Shown: positions 28,595 through 38,714, counted from the first letter of the stretch. The stretch: 64,000 bases of DNA from CAZIVP01 sp964542915 (GCA_964542915.1 CAZIVP010000001.1:248001-312000), one strand, 5' to 3'. Numbers and translations are program-made. The notes: generated by a model from the sequence alone, not told the origin.

Positions 28595-29628
28595 GTGGTA
28601 CGGAAAATATTGTATACAGTGGTATTAAGCATGGTGATGTTTGCCATACCGCAACATGCCGGCGCACAGGGTGTAACCAAAACGGGTACGACCGCCTCCA
28701 AATTTTTAAGCATCGGCATCGGGCCCCGAGCCAATGCCATGGGAGGCTCCTTTACGGCCATTGCCAATGACGCATCGGCCATGTATTGGAATCCCGCCGG
28801 CATCGCCACCATCGACGAAAAACAAGTACTGTTTACCCAGGCAAACTGGTTGGTGGATATCAATGTCAATTATGTGGGATTGGTATTATCCGCCGGTACC
28901 TTCGGTACATTCGGAGTGAATGCGACAGCCATGACGATGGGCGAGATGGAGATTACGACGGAAAACTATCCCGAAGGTACGGGCCAGAATTTTTCGGCTG
29001 GTTCCTACGCTTTCGGTTTTGCCTATGCCCGTAACCTTACCCAAAATTTTATGATCGGCGCCAATTTTAAATACGTGCGCGAAGACATTCATCAATCGAA
29101 GGCGACGGGTTTGGCGATCGATCTGGGCACCCTCTTCATCACGCCGTTTTACGGCGTCCGTTTTTCGAGCAGTATATCCAATTTCGGCACCAAAATGCAG
29201 ATGAACGGCGACGATCTGCTGGTCCGGCACGATCCCGACCCGCAACGCGAGGGCAACAACGAACGCATCGACGCCTATTACGGAACCGATAAATACGACC
29301 TGCCGCTTCGGCTGCAAATAGGGATTTCCCGAGATTTCAAACTTATGGAAGGCTATGTGATGAGGCTGGCCGCCGACACGCCGCCCATCCCAATGACAAT
29401 ACGGAATATGTGAATGTCGGCGGCGAGCTGGCCATGCTCAACGACATGTTCTTTTTACGCGGCGGCTATAAAACGCTGTTCATGGAGGACCGCGAAGAGG
29501 GCCTGGCTTTGGGCGCAGGGTTCAATTTTAACCAGATGAATTATTTCAATTTAAAATTGGACTACGCGTTCCAGCAATTTAAGTATTTAAACGATGTACA
29601 TACCTTTGGATTTTTATTAAGCTTTTAA
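28595..29628 (+). pseudogene. PorV/PorQ-family outer-membrane protein, broken by a frameshift
   Basis: The start is GTG at 28595, with AAGGAG 6 bases upstream, giving a signal peptide ending in PQHAGAQ. The first part runs to a TGA at 29411-29413; the family's C-terminal part continues in another frame (EYVNVGGELAMLNDMFFLRGG to the end FGFLLSF at 29628). The break lies at about 29380-29384 inside a C-rich run: one inserted base there would restore HPNDNTEYVNVGGE and give about 344 residues. PorV/PorQ barrels are outer-membrane proteins, PorV being the shuttle of the type IX secretion system; here the gene precedes a protein with a sorting domain. Whether the frameshift is real or a read error cannot be told. 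Confidence 0.82.
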
Positions 29629-29716
29629 GCCGGAAGAAAGGAGGTGGATAACGAACAGACATACGTTTTTAGCGCTTATGAAGAAACTTAACTCACTAAC
29701 ATTTAGGAGGGTCTAA

Positions 29717-32491
29717 ATGAGAAAGCATATTTTATTAACCGTTGTACTTGCTGCATTCGTGATGATCGGCAGTATTTCGGCCCAGGATCTATTCTTCTCG
29801 GAATATATTGAAGGGTCGAGCAACAACAAGGCATTGGAAATCTATAATCCCACCGATGCTACGGTCGATCTGACCGGCTACATGATGAAGGGAACCGCCA
29901 ATGACGCGAGCGACTGGGAATTCGATTATACATTCCCCGAGGGCGCGGAAATTGCGGCCGGCGATGTTTATGTGATCGTCGATAACGACGCCGACGCCGC
30001 TCTTCAGGATGTGGCTGATTACATCACCACCGGATTTGACGTTTCCTTTAACGGAAACGATGCCCGCGGTTTGTTCAAAATAACCGAGTCTGATACCGTA
30101 TTAATCGATCTGGTAGGCGATCCGAATAATCCGGACGGCAGTGATTATGAAGTAGCCGGCGTAGCCGATGGTATGGGCGAGCACACGCTTGTTCGTAAAA
30201 ACAGCGTTACCACGGGTAATACGGATTGGGCTGCTTCGGCAGGCACCAATGCCGATGATTCCGAATGGGAAGTGTTCGATCAGGATTACTTCGATGACCT
30301 GGGACAACACACGGTCGGCGCAACCGAAGTTAATGTAACCTTCCAGGTCGATATGAGCATCTGGATTAAAAAGGGCATGTTCGATCCGATTACCCAGGAA
30401 GTCCGTGTAACGGGCGATTTGGTAGAACCGAACTGGGATCCTGCGCAAGCGCCGGTATTGGCGGATGAGGATAGCAACTATGTTTACACAACAACCTTGC
30501 AGCTTGAAGCGGGCGATTACGAATACAAGTATCTCATTGGCGCCGCCTGGGGTAAAGACGAATTACAGGGGCAGCCGAATCGCGCCCTTACCGTAGGTAC
30601 ATCGGATTCCACGCTCGATAAAGTTTATTTTGATAATCAAAGCGCAATCAACTTTCCCGATGCCCCGGAAGGGCAAGTCAATCTTATGCTGTCGGTCAAT
30701 ATGACGCGGCAGGATCAGATCGGTGAATTTGATCCCGCCAGCGATACCGTTAGAGTAACCGGCGATTTGGTTGATCCGGCCTGGACGCCCGCCGAAGCGC
30801 CGATATTAACGGATGAAGATGGTAATTTGGTTTATACAACCACCGTCCAAGTGGATGAAAGCGCTTCGTACGAATATAAATATCTTATCGGCAGTGAATG
30901 GGGTCGCGATGAATTGCAGGGACAACCGAACCGCGCCATAACCGTAACGACCAACGACACGGCGCTTTATCCGGTTTATTTTGATAACGAGCCGTATGTT
31001 CCGGGTGAAGTCGGCGGCGACTCCGTCGATGTTACCCTGCAGGTCAACATGCGTGTTCAGATACTGGAAGGCCAGTTTGATCCAACCAGCGATGTCGTAC
31101 GTACCGCCGGTTCGTTCCAGGGCTGGAGTCCTTCGACCTCGCCGGATATGCTCGACGACGACGGCGATTCGATTTATGTGCAGACGTATCAAATGCCGGC
31201 CGAGGCCGAAGTTCAGTACAAGTTCCTCATCGGCACCGATTGGGGGCAGGACGAAGCAGAAAACCGTATCCTGAATACCGGTACGGAAGATATGGTCGTC
31301 GATCCGGTTTATTTTGACAATGATAGTGTGGTAACCGATTTATCTGACGGAAGCATAACATTCACCGTTAAAATGGATGTGATGGAAGAGATCGGCATTT
31401 TCGATCCCGAAAACGATTCACTGCAAATACGTGCTTCTTTTAACGGTTGGAACGACAGTAATCCTGATATGACGTTTATGGAACAGTATTTCCTCGATCC
31501 CAACGAATGGTTTCTGGAAGTTACGTTTGAGGCCACGGGCGTAGGCGACGTGCAGTTCTACAAGTATTTTGTAGATAAAGCCGATGAAGAAACCATCTGG
31601 ACAGATGGTTACGAACGTCCCCTCAGCCAGGGCGGCGGTAACAGAGATGTACCGTTCGAAGGCACCTTCGAACAGGAAGTAGACCCAATCTACTATGAAG
31701 ATGTCCATCCCGAGTGGGTTATTGAAGACGGTAAAAATGTGGAAGTTACATTTCACGTGGATATGAAGCCGGCGATGGATCCCGCCATACAGGCCGTTCC
31801 TTTTAATCCCGAAAACGATACGCTCTACTGGATTAACGAACAACCAACCTTTACAGCATCGCAGGGTTGGGAAGACACCGATAACATGCAGGTGTTGCAA
31901 CTGACGGATACAGAGGGCGATTCAATTTATTCGGGTACACTCAATGTTACAACGCCATCATTTAATGCCTTTGAATACCGTTACGCTTATTTTACCGGCA
32001 GTGAATGGTTCCATGAACCGTCCGGTTTTGGCGATTTCGCCTATCGTGTCCGTTATGTGGGCCAGGATGAAGCCCGCAGTTTCCCCGTTATACCCTGGGA
32101 TATGCCGATGGATACCTGGACAAACAGTGAAGATAAGAGTGACGCCCAGGAAGTGGATCCGTATGAATCCTATGTAACGGATATCGAGGATGACATTGCT
32201 GTACAGAAACCGAAGACGTACAAATTGAATCAAAATTATCCCAATCCGTTCAACCCGGAAACCAAGATCAGTTACGAACTTCCGGAACGGGCCAAGGTTA
32301 AACTGACCGTTTATAACCTGCTGGGCCAGAAGGTACGTACGCTGGTTGACGGCTACGCCTCCTCCGGTACTCATGTGGTACAATGGAAAGGTTTGGATGA
32401 CAATGGTAGTCAGGTTGCATCCGGGGTGTATTTCTATAAACTCGAGAGCAAGGAATTTTCGTCAGTTAAGAAGATGATTCTGATGAAATAA
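29717..32491 (+). CDS. Secreted protein with lamin-tail domain, five starch-binding-like modules and type IX sorting domain
   Basis: The protein has 924 residues. After the signal peptide (ending ISAQ) comes a lamin-tail (LTD) domain at about 22-190 (DLFFSEYIEGSSNNKALEIY). Then follow five related carbohydrate-binding-like Ig modules, about 95-120 residues each, recognisable by V-x-F-x-V-x-M at the start and YEYKYLIG..W near the middle; modules 1 and 2 share DELQGQPNRA. The C-terminus (about 835-924) is a type IX-style sorting domain (LNQNYPNPFNPETK to the end KKMILMK). No catalytic domain was found. A surface starch-binding role, comparable with SusE/SusF, is inferred. AGGAGG precedes the ATG; a strong terminator follows. 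Confidence 0.83.
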   Translation: MRKHILLTVVLAAFVMIGSISAQDLFFSEYIEGSSNNKALEIYNPTDATVDLTGYMMKGTANDASDWEFDYTFPEGAEIAAGDVYVIVDNDADAALQDVADYITTGFDVSFNGNDARGLFKITESDTVLIDLVGDPNNPDGSDYEVAGVADGMGEHTLVRKNSVTTGNTDWAASAGTNADDSEWEVFDQDYFDDLGQHTVGATEVNVTFQVDMSIWIKKGMFDPITQEVRVTGDLVEPNWDPAQAPVLADEDSNYVYTTTLQLEAGDYEYKYLIGAAWGKDELQGQPNRALTVGTSDSTLDKVYFDNQSAINFPDAPEGQVNLMLSVNMTRQDQIGEFDPASDTVRVTGDLVDPAWTPAEAPILTDEDGNLVYTTTVQVDESASYEYKYLIGSEWGRDELQGQPNRAITVTTNDTALYPVYFDNEPYVPGEVGGDSVDVTLQVNMRVQILEGQFDPTSDVVRTAGSFQGWSPSTSPDMLDDDGDSIYVQTYQMPAEAEVQYKFLIGTDWGQDEAENRILNTGTEDMVVDPVYFDNDSVVTDLSDGSITFTVKMDVMEEIGIFDPENDSLQIRASFNGWNDSNPDMTFMEQYFLDPNEWFLEVTFEATGVGDVQFYKYFVDKADEETIWTDGYERPLSQGGGNRDVPFEGTFEQEVDPIYYEDVHPEWVIEDGKNVEVTFHVDMKPAMDPAIQAVPFNPENDTLYWINEQPTFTASQGWEDTDNMQVLQLTDTEGDSIYSGTLNVTTPSFNAFEYRYAYFTGSEWFHEPSGFGDFAYRVRYVGQDEARSFPVIPWDMPMDTWTNSEDKSDAQEVDPYESYVTDIEDDIAVQKPKTYKLNQNYPNPFNPETKISYELPERAKVKLTVYNLLGQKVRTLVDGYASSGTHVVQWKGLDDNGSQVASGVYFYKLESKEFSSVKKMILMK
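30331..32080 (+). repeat. Five tandem starch-binding-like modules within one gene
   Basis: Approximate module spans are 30331-30645, 30676-31000, 31027-31320, 31353-31700 and 31738-32080. Modules 1 and 2 are the most alike (both keep VRVTGDLV and ELQGQPNRA), modules 4 and 5 the most diverged, which suggests serial duplication with a recent copy at the N-terminal end. Confidence 0.75.
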
Positions 32492-32504
32492 TAGGGAAGT
32501 TTCG

Positions 32505-32532
32505 GATGCCGGCTTCGGCCGGCATCTTTTTT
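32505..32532 (+). terminator. Rho-independent terminator
   Basis: GATGCCGGC and GCCGGCATC flank a short TTCG loop and are followed by six T residues. It ends the transcript of the starch-binding protein gene. Confidence 0.93.
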
Positions 32533-32677
32533 ATTACCGAAGCAGGCCATTGCTATGCAAGGCTCGGGGCGTAATGACCAGGTAAGAGGTTGGCCGCCCG
32601 AGCAAAATGATTCGATGTTCTGCTTCGGCAATAACGAATTGCATTCCTTCCCCACTGAAAAAAGAGGAACATTTCCC

Positions 32678-34489
32678 ATGACGGTAGTAGATTATGTAAT
32701 CGTAGTTGTTTATCTGACCGGAATGGTTTTAATCGGGTTGTATTTCCAAAGAAAAGCATCCGGCAGCATCGATTCCTATTTCCTGGGTCGGCGCGGACTA
32801 CCATGGTGGGCGTTAGGCGCGTCGGGTATGTCTTCAAATTTCGATGTAAGTGGCACAATGATCAATACCGCCTTTATTTTTGCTCTCGGCGCCAGTGGTT
32901 TTTTTATCGAAATACGCGGCGGCGTTACACTAATCATGGCATTTCTGATGATTTTTCAGGGTAAATGGAACCGACGCGCATTGGTGATGACTTTGGCTGA
33001 ATGGATGCGCTTTCGGTTTGGCGCCGATCGTCAGGGCAATGTGGCCAGAATTATAGCAGCATTTTCTGTTATCATTACAACGATTGCAATGATTACCTAT
33101 TTTGCTATCGGATCGGGTAAATTTGTCGGTGAATTTTTGGGTATTCCCTCCTTTTGGGGATTGTCTTCTCAATTCTGGGCGGCGACGTTGATGATCGTTT
33201 TATCTATGATTTATACGGTAGCCAGCGGCTTATTTGGCGTGGTCTGGACGGACGTATTCCAGGGCATGCTTATTTTTGGTACGATTGTATTTATCTGTGT
33301 ATTAGCCATGGTGAGTTTCCCACTGCCTGAAACCTTCAACGTATCCGTCCCGATCCGTGGAGGAGGATTTCATGCAATCGAAACGACGCGCGAAGCATGG
33401 ACCAGTATGATTCCGGAATGGACGCTGAACATGCCAGCCAATTCGACCTATTCCATCTATAATTTGTTCGGCATTGCCATTCTGTTTTATTTGATTAAAG
33501 TTACCATTGAAGGCAGCGGTGGAACCAGTCAGTATATGATACAGCGTTTCTTTGCTTCCCGCAGCGACCGTGAATCGGGTCTGCTTTCAATGTTTTGGAC
33601 CATATTATTAGCCTTTCGTTGGCCTTTTGTTGCGGCCATCGCTATGATGGGTGTGGTGCTCGGAACCCAGCAGGGCGTGATCGACGATCCTGAAACTGTT
33701 TTGCCGGTGGTTATCAATCAGTTGGTCCCGATTGGTATTAAAGGATTATTGATCGCCGGCCTGATGGCGGCCGCAATGTCCACATTTGATTCCACAGTGA
33801 ACGCAGGCGCTGCCTACTGGGTAAAGGATATTTATCAGGCTTACCTCAATCCTAATGCTACAGAGCGACAGCTGTTAATTCACAGCCGATGGTCGTCTAT
33901 TATTATCGTCGGTTTGGGGCTGGCTTTCACCTTGGTTATCCGTAATATCAATGAAATCTGGGGCTGGATTACTTCAAGCCTCGGCGCCGGATTGTTGATC
34001 CCCACTCTGGCTCGCTGGTACTGGTGGCGCATGAACGGATACGGCTTCGCCGCCGGAACGGTGGCCGGAATGGCGGCTGCTGTAGTTCAGCGTGTTTTTC
34101 TGCCTGATATTCCCGAATACTTTTCCTTTATCATTGCCACGCTCAGTTCTCTCGTGGGCATGATTGCGGGCACGTATGCGGCCAAACCGACCGATGAAAA
34201 CGTCTTGTTCGAATTTTATAAACGCACACGACCCTTTGGCCTCTGGAAGCACATTAGGGAAAAACTTCCGCACCACACTCTGGAAGCGATTCATAAAGAA
34301 AACCGGCGGGATATTCTATCCACCTTTTTTGCCGTTCCATGGCAAATTGTTATGTTTCTGACCTTCATGGCTGTGGTGATGCAACGTTGGGATCAGTTTG
34401 TTTGGTTGTTGGGTATGTTCGTTCTTCTTTCCATCGGATTATATTTTAACTGGTATCGACATTTATCGGATGAAGTCCGGGTGGATTGA
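32678..34489 (+). CDS. Sodium:solute symporter (SSS family)
   Basis: This inner-membrane transporter has 603 residues. The frame is open from 32555, but that region overlaps the end of the preceding terminator region and is not membrane-like; the ATG at 32678 (MTVVDYVIVVVYLTGMVLIG) has AGAGGA about 9-10 bases upstream and begins exactly as family members do. About 13 membrane helices are expected; YFLGRRGLPWWALGASGMSS and GLMAAAMSTFDSTVNAGA are SSS signature regions. SSS proteins import sugars, amino acids or vitamins with sodium. Position between the starch-binding protein and a maltose-type ABC importer suggests sugar uptake, an inference. Confidence 0.9.
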   Translation: MTVVDYVIVVVYLTGMVLIGLYFQRKASGSIDSYFLGRRGLPWWALGASGMSSNFDVSGTMINTAFIFALGASGFFIEIRGGVTLIMAFLMIFQGKWNRRALVMTLAEWMRFRFGADRQGNVARIIAAFSVIITTIAMITYFAIGSGKFVGEFLGIPSFWGLSSQFWAATLMIVLSMIYTVASGLFGVVWTDVFQGMLIFGTIVFICVLAMVSFPLPETFNVSVPIRGGGFHAIETTREAWTSMIPEWTLNMPANSTYSIYNLFGIAILFYLIKVTIEGSGGTSQYMIQRFFASRSDRESGLLSMFWTILLAFRWPFVAAIAMMGVVLGTQQGVIDDPETVLPVVINQLVPIGIKGLLIAGLMAAAMSTFDSTVNAGAAYWVKDIYQAYLNPNATERQLLIHSRWSSIIIVGLGLAFTLVIRNINEIWGWITSSLGAGLLIPTLARWYWWRMNGYGFAAGTVAGMAAAVVQRVFLPDIPEYFSFIIATLSSLVGMIAGTYAAKPTDENVLFEFYKRTRPFGLWKHIREKLPHHTLEAIHKENRRDILSTFFAVPWQIVMFLTFMAVVMQRWDQFVWLLGMFVLLSIGLYFNWYRHLSDEVRVD

Positions 34490-34548
34490 TGTGGAAAAAG
34501 CGTAGTTATCCACAATCCGTGTATAAAATTTAGGCAAATGCTAACAAA

Positions 34549-35796
34549 ATGCTCATATTTGTACGCTCGTATATGTTATGGATGCTGCTGTCTATAACTA
34601 TTGTATTTTCAACAGGATGTGGCCGAAATGATCATAATTTTGTGGTTTGGTCTTCAATGCGGCCTGCGGAAAGAGAGGTGTTGGATTCACTGTTAAGTGA
34701 GTTTTCCACAAGATATCCACAATATGCGTTTAACCAGCTTTTTTATTCTCCCGAAGAAGCGCGTACCAATTTTATAATAAGCTCCCTTGCCGGTAAAGGA
34801 CCGGAGCTCATCCACGGCGCTAATGATAACATCGGCCCTTTTGTTGAACTAAAGGTCATACAACCGCTCGATACCTTGTTCGATTCGGCCTTCCTGAATC
34901 GTTTTATGGAGGAGCCTCTTCAGGCCAATTCCACCTTCCGAGGTAAATTATACCAAATCGCCGACCGGGTGGGCAATCATCTCTGTCTCGTTTATAATAA
35001 GGATATCATTGCCGAGCCGCCGCGAACTATTTCGGAACTCATAGAGACCGGCAAGCGCCTGACCAAAGATCACGACGGCGATGGCAATCCCGACCGATAT
35101 GCACTGGCATGGAATTATACGGAGCCGTTTTTTGCCATACCATTTATTGGCGGCTATGGTGGTTGGATAATTGATGAAAACAACAATCCAACCCTCAATA
35201 CCGACGCGACGATCAAAGCGGCGCGTCTCATTTATGATCTTGCCAATAAGCATAAGATTATTCCGCAGGAATGTGACTATGAAATCGCCAATGCGCTCTT
35301 TAAAGACGAACTCTCCGCCATGATCATAAATGGTCCGTGGTCGTGGAGTACCTATCTCAAAAATGATATTAACATCGGACTGGCCCGTATTCCCAAGATC
35401 GATGAAACGGGATTATGGCCCACGCCGCTGGTTTCCCCCATGGGCTACTCTATCAATGTCAATTTACATGGGGAACGGCTCGATATCGCCGTGGAATTGG
35501 TCAAATTTTTAACGAGTAAAGATGCGCAGTTTGCATATACCAAACTGGGCGGCTCTATTCCTTCGATGGATGAAGCCTACCGGGACCCGCTGATGAGAAA
35601 CCGTCCTTTGATTAACAGCGCCATCGATCAGTTAATGGTCGGAAAACCCATGCCGGTGGTAACGGAAATGCGCTGGATTTTCGATGCTATGCGTCCCGCC
35701 TACCAGGGCATTTTTACCGGCCGCGTCAGCCCGGAAGCCGCGGCAAGGGAGATGCAGCAACTGGCTGAAAAATTGATCCGTGAGAACAGGGAATGA
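34549..35796 (+). CDS. Extracellular sugar-binding lipoprotein of an ABC importer (MalE-like)
   Basis: This is a 415-residue lipoprotein with lipobox STGC (Cys24). It belongs to the family 1 extracellular solute-binding proteins, which deliver maltodextrins or other oligosaccharides to ABC permeases; GKGPELIHGANDNIGPFVEL, LYQIADRVGNHLCLVYNKDI and LSAMIINGPWSWSTYL match the maltose-type pattern. The two permease genes follow directly (6-base and 1-base gaps), so this is an operon. No ATPase gene is present in the window; a shared MsmX/MalK-like ATPase encoded elsewhere is likely. ATG at 34573 is an alternative start. Confidence 0.9.
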   Translation: MLIFVRSYMLWMLLSITIVFSTGCGRNDHNFVVWSSMRPAEREVLDSLLSEFSTRYPQYAFNQLFYSPEEARTNFIISSLAGKGPELIHGANDNIGPFVELKVIQPLDTLFDSAFLNRFMEEPLQANSTFRGKLYQIADRVGNHLCLVYNKDIIAEPPRTISELIETGKRLTKDHDGDGNPDRYALAWNYTEPFFAIPFIGGYGGWIIDENNNPTLNTDATIKAARLIYDLANKHKIIPQECDYEIANALFKDELSAMIINGPWSWSTYLKNDINIGLARIPKIDETGLWPTPLVSPMGYSINVNLHGERLDIAVELVKFLTSKDAQFAYTKLGGSIPSMDEAYRDPLMRNRPLINSAIDQLMVGKPMPVVTEMRWIFDAMRPAYQGIFTGRVSPEAAAREMQQLAEKLIRENRE

Positions 35797-35802
35797 TGTA
35801 AT

Positions 35803-36693
35803 ATGTATGCGGACATTTACGGAAGACACAACCGCCTGGTATACATGTATGTGATGCCTGCCGTTCTTGTGATGGCGGCGGTGGTTTTATTTCCGTTTCT
35901 CTACAATGTGGCCATCAGTTTTTCCAACATGAACCTGACGCATTTCCGCGACTGGGAACTCACCGGTATCGGGAATTACTGGGATGTGGTGAGCGATTCC
36001 ATGTTCTGGTATTTCCTGTTCAAAACGGCTCTGTGGACGGGCCTTAATCTCGTATTCCACGTGGGTCTGGGCGTATTTCTTGCCGTGATAATAAATGAAG
36101 ATATCAAAGGAAAATCGTTTTTCAGGACGCTGCTGATTTTACCCTGGGCGGTTCCGCAATATATAACCGCATTGACATGGCGAGGAATGTTCAACAGCGA
36201 ATATGGAGCCGTTAATCTCATTTTAACACGGCTGGCGGGCATCGAATTTTCCTGGTTGTCCACGGAATGGGGGGCGTTTGCGGCCTGTCTGATTACCAAT
36301 ATCTGGCTCGGTTTTCCATTTATGATGATCATCGCCCTGGGCGGTCTGCAGAGCATCCCGGATAGTTTGTATGAGGCGGCGGAAATCGACGGCGCCTCGC
36401 GCTGGACCCAGTTCAAAACCATAACGGCGCCCCTGCTAAAACCGGTGATGGTGCCTGCCATTACCCTGGGCGTAATCTGGACATTTAACAATTTTAACGT
36501 GGTATGGCTGGTCAGTAACGGAGGCGAACCGTCTGATACAACGCATATTCTGGTATCCTGGGTTTACAAAGCCGGATTTACATATTTCCGGATGGGATAC
36601 GCCGCCGCTTTTTCCATGATTATTTTTATCATTTTGTTGGTGTTCAGTTGGAAGTTCATACAAAAAACCAAAGCAACGGAAAGTATCTATTAA
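35803..36693 (+). CDS. ABC sugar-importer permease, MalF-like
   Basis: This 296-residue inner-membrane protein has six predicted helices. The binding-protein-dependent permease signature, where the ATPase docks, is at YEAAEIDGASRWTQFKTITAPLL. Unlike enteric MalF it lacks the large periplasmic P2 loop, as do most non-enteric homologues. It forms the heterodimeric channel with the next gene product. Confidence 0.92.
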   Translation: MYADIYGRHNRLVYMYVMPAVLVMAAVVLFPFLYNVAISFSNMNLTHFRDWELTGIGNYWDVVSDSMFWYFLFKTALWTGLNLVFHVGLGVFLAVIINEDIKGKSFFRTLLILPWAVPQYITALTWRGMFNSEYGAVNLILTRLAGIEFSWLSTEWGAFAACLITNIWLGFPFMMIIALGGLQSIPDSLYEAAEIDGASRWTQFKTITAPLLKPVMVPAITLGVIWTFNNFNVVWLVSNGGEPSDTTHILVSWVYKAGFTYFRMGYAAAFSMIIFIILLVFSWKFIQKTKATESIY

Positions 36694-36694
36694 A

Positions 36695-37540
36695 ATGGCT
36701 GCGAATGTTCATAAGTTAACCGTGCCCCAGAAAATTTTTTCATACATCATTCTGAGCGCTTTTACGGCATTCGCCGTTTATCCCATTCTGGTGGTGTTCT
36801 CCATCTCATTGCGGCCCGGCGACCGATTGCTTAGCAAATCGCTGGCGGTTATCCCCGACAATTTTACATTTCAGACCTACGTCGATCTCTTCATGGACCA
36901 ACCATTTCTTCGCTGGCTGGTCAACAGCCTGGTGGTATCCCTTGCCGTAACGGTGTTCGCCGTGGTCCTTGCTGCAACGGCCGGTTACGCCTTTTCCCGT
37001 TTTAAATTCCGCGGGCGCAATACCGCCATGATCGGTATTATCACCACGCAAATGTTTCCAGTTACCATGTTGCTTTTACCGTTGTTTATCATGTTGATCT
37101 ATCTGGGGGCTTACGACAGCTATATCGGATTGATTATCGCATATTCGGCGACGGCGCTACCGTTTACCGTCTGGCAAATGAAAGGGTATTACGATACCAT
37201 ACCCTTTAGCCTGGAAGAAGCCGCAATTATCGATGGCGCCCGGCAATTTACGGTGTTTTACAAGATCGTTTTACCGCTGGCGCTGCCGGCGCTGGCCATA
37301 ACGGCACTTTTTTCCTTCATGACCGCCTGGTCGGAGTATCTGGTGGCGGCCGTTCTTATTCAGGATCAGGATCTGTTTACTTTACCCATGGGTCTTAAGA
37401 TGTTCTCCTCCAATATGGAAGTGGCCTGGGGGTTGTACGCGGCCGGTGCCATTGTGGTCAGCATTCCCGTAGTGATATTATTTTTGAGTTTAAGCCGATG
37501 GCTGATTTCCGGCCTTACTTTGGGGAGTGTGAAAGGCTAA
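36695..37540 (+). CDS. ABC sugar-importer permease, MalG-like
   Basis: This 281-residue inner-membrane protein has six helices and the ATPase-docking motif EEAAIIDGARQFTVFYKIVLPLALP. The end KGLTLGSVKG-type tail (here ISGLTLGSVKG) is the usual MalG C-terminus, which in MalG contacts the ATPase. Its stop codon shares one base with the start of the downstream esterase gene (TAATG), indicating translational coupling. Confidence 0.92.
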   Translation: MAANVHKLTVPQKIFSYIILSAFTAFAVYPILVVFSISLRPGDRLLSKSLAVIPDNFTFQTYVDLFMDQPFLRWLVNSLVVSLAVTVFAVVLAATAGYAFSRFKFRGRNTAMIGIITTQMFPVTMLLLPLFIMLIYLGAYDSYIGLIIAYSATALPFTVWQMKGYYDTIPFSLEEAAIIDGARQFTVFYKIVLPLALPALAITALFSFMTAWSEYLVAAVLIQDQDLFTLPMGLKMFSSNMEVAWGLYAAGAIVVSIPVVILFLSLSRWLISGLTLGSVKG

Positions 37541-38712
37541 TGAGACCGATACTAAAATACCGGATGAAATACACGGCCTTCGTGTTGGCGTCGCTGATCA
37601 TGGTGATGAGCCTGCCCGGTTGCGGCGGGCAAAAAAACATTGCAGCGACGTTTATTCAAAGGCTGAATAAAGTAACACCGGCTCAGCGTTCGTCTGTGGT
37701 CGAAACATTCTTCGGAACGTACCAAAATTTTCCGATGGTTCATGATACGATGGCCTATTTCTTCTTCAGATCGAATGCCGAAAAACCCGTCTATTTGACC
37801 GGCGATATGGTTAACTGGCAACCGGACAGCCTTACCATGCATGCCGTGGAAGGAACGGCTTTGTATTACAAAGCGGTTTCCTTCCCGCAGGACGCGTATG
37901 TGGAATATAAGTATGTGATCGGAGACAGCATGGTCCTCGATTCATTGAATCCGATCACCTCCGAAGGCGGCTATGGCGCCAATTCCGTTGTAATGATGCC
38001 GAACTATGTTTTCCCGAAAGAAATTTTAATGAATCGCCGGACGGAGCGCGGTTCGCTGGATTCTTTGCAGTTTAAAAGCGCGTTGTTAAACAACCGTCGT
38101 ACCGTTTTTGTGTACAGACACCCGCAAGCATCGACGAATGCACCGATGATTGTTTTCCACGACGGAGCTGATTATCTGCGATACGGCTATGCTCGCAATA
38201 TCTTGGATAACTTGACCAGGGATAAAAAAATACCTCCCGTCTACGCCGTTTTCGTCAATCCCGTCAATCGCATAAATGAATATATGAGAAACGACCGGTA
38301 TGTTACGATGTTGTTCAATGAATTGTTGCCCTATATCAGAAAACGTTATGAATGGCCGGAACCACAAATACTGGGGTTGGCAGGCGTTTCGATGGGCGGT
38401 TTGATTTCCGTTTATGCCCTTAACCATTACCGGGAACGCTTACAATTTGTCATTTCCCAATCGGGCGCATTTTGGGTGGATTCTACCGCTGTTTATCAGG
38501 AACTGAAGGCGCTTCCAGGTTTCAATACGCGCATTTGGCTGGATTATGGCTATTTTGAATCCCACGGCAAGGTGCACCGCAAAATCTATTCAATTTTAAA
38601 AAAGAAAGGGGCGCCCGTCGTATTAAAAATGTATCCGGCCGGCCATAATTGGGGTAATTGGCGGGCGCATCTGGATGAAGCCTTAACGTATGCATTGCAG
38701 AAGGAGCTTTAA
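37540..38712 (+). CDS. Esterase-family lipoprotein with N-terminal glycogen-binding-like domain
   Basis: The start is ATG at 37540, overlapping the MalG stop by one base, with AAAGG just upstream; the frame is open further upstream but inside malG. The signal peptide ends in lipobox LPGC (Cys28; ATG at 37564 would also give a lipoprotein). Residues about 75-150 form a CBM48/E-set-like domain (PVYLTGDMVNWQPDS, VEYKYVIGDSM). The C-terminal half is an esterase D/enterochelin-esterase alpha/beta hydrolase with nucleophile Ser284 in AGVSMGGL and a late His in YPAGHNWGNW. Relatives include carbohydrate esterases. Its place in the maltose operon suggests deacylation of, or binding to, glucans; this is inferred. 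Confidence 0.83.
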   Translation: MRPILKYRMKYTAFVLASLIMVMSLPGCGGQKNIAATFIQRLNKVTPAQRSSVVETFFGTYQNFPMVHDTMAYFFFRSNAEKPVYLTGDMVNWQPDSLTMHAVEGTALYYKAVSFPQDAYVEYKYVIGDSMVLDSLNPITSEGGYGANSVVMMPNYVFPKEILMNRRTERGSLDSLQFKSALLNNRRTVFVYRHPQASTNAPMIVFHDGADYLRYGYARNILDNLTRDKKIPPVYAVFVNPVNRINEYMRNDRYVTMLFNELLPYIRKRYEWPEPQILGLAGVSMGGLISVYALNHYRERLQFVISQSGAFWVDSTAVYQELKALPGFNTRIWLDYGYFESHGKVHRKIYSILKKKGAPVVLKMYPAGHNWGNWRAHLDEALTYALQKEL

Positions 38713-38714
38713 AA

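Noticed and set aside
29380..29413. Programmed frameshift in the PorV-like gene
   Set aside because: No slippery heptamer, upstream Shine-Dalgarno-like stimulator or clear downstream structure was seen; mutation or read error is simpler.
32555..32677. N-terminal extension of the sodium symporter
   Set aside because: The open frame before 32678 is hydrophilic, abuts the upstream terminator and lacks a ribosome site; the family starts at the later ATG.
34506..34514. Perfect DnaA-box-like TTATCCACA
   Set aside because: A single copy between two transport genes; no cluster of boxes, AT-rich unwinding region or dnaA/dnaN genes to suggest an origin.
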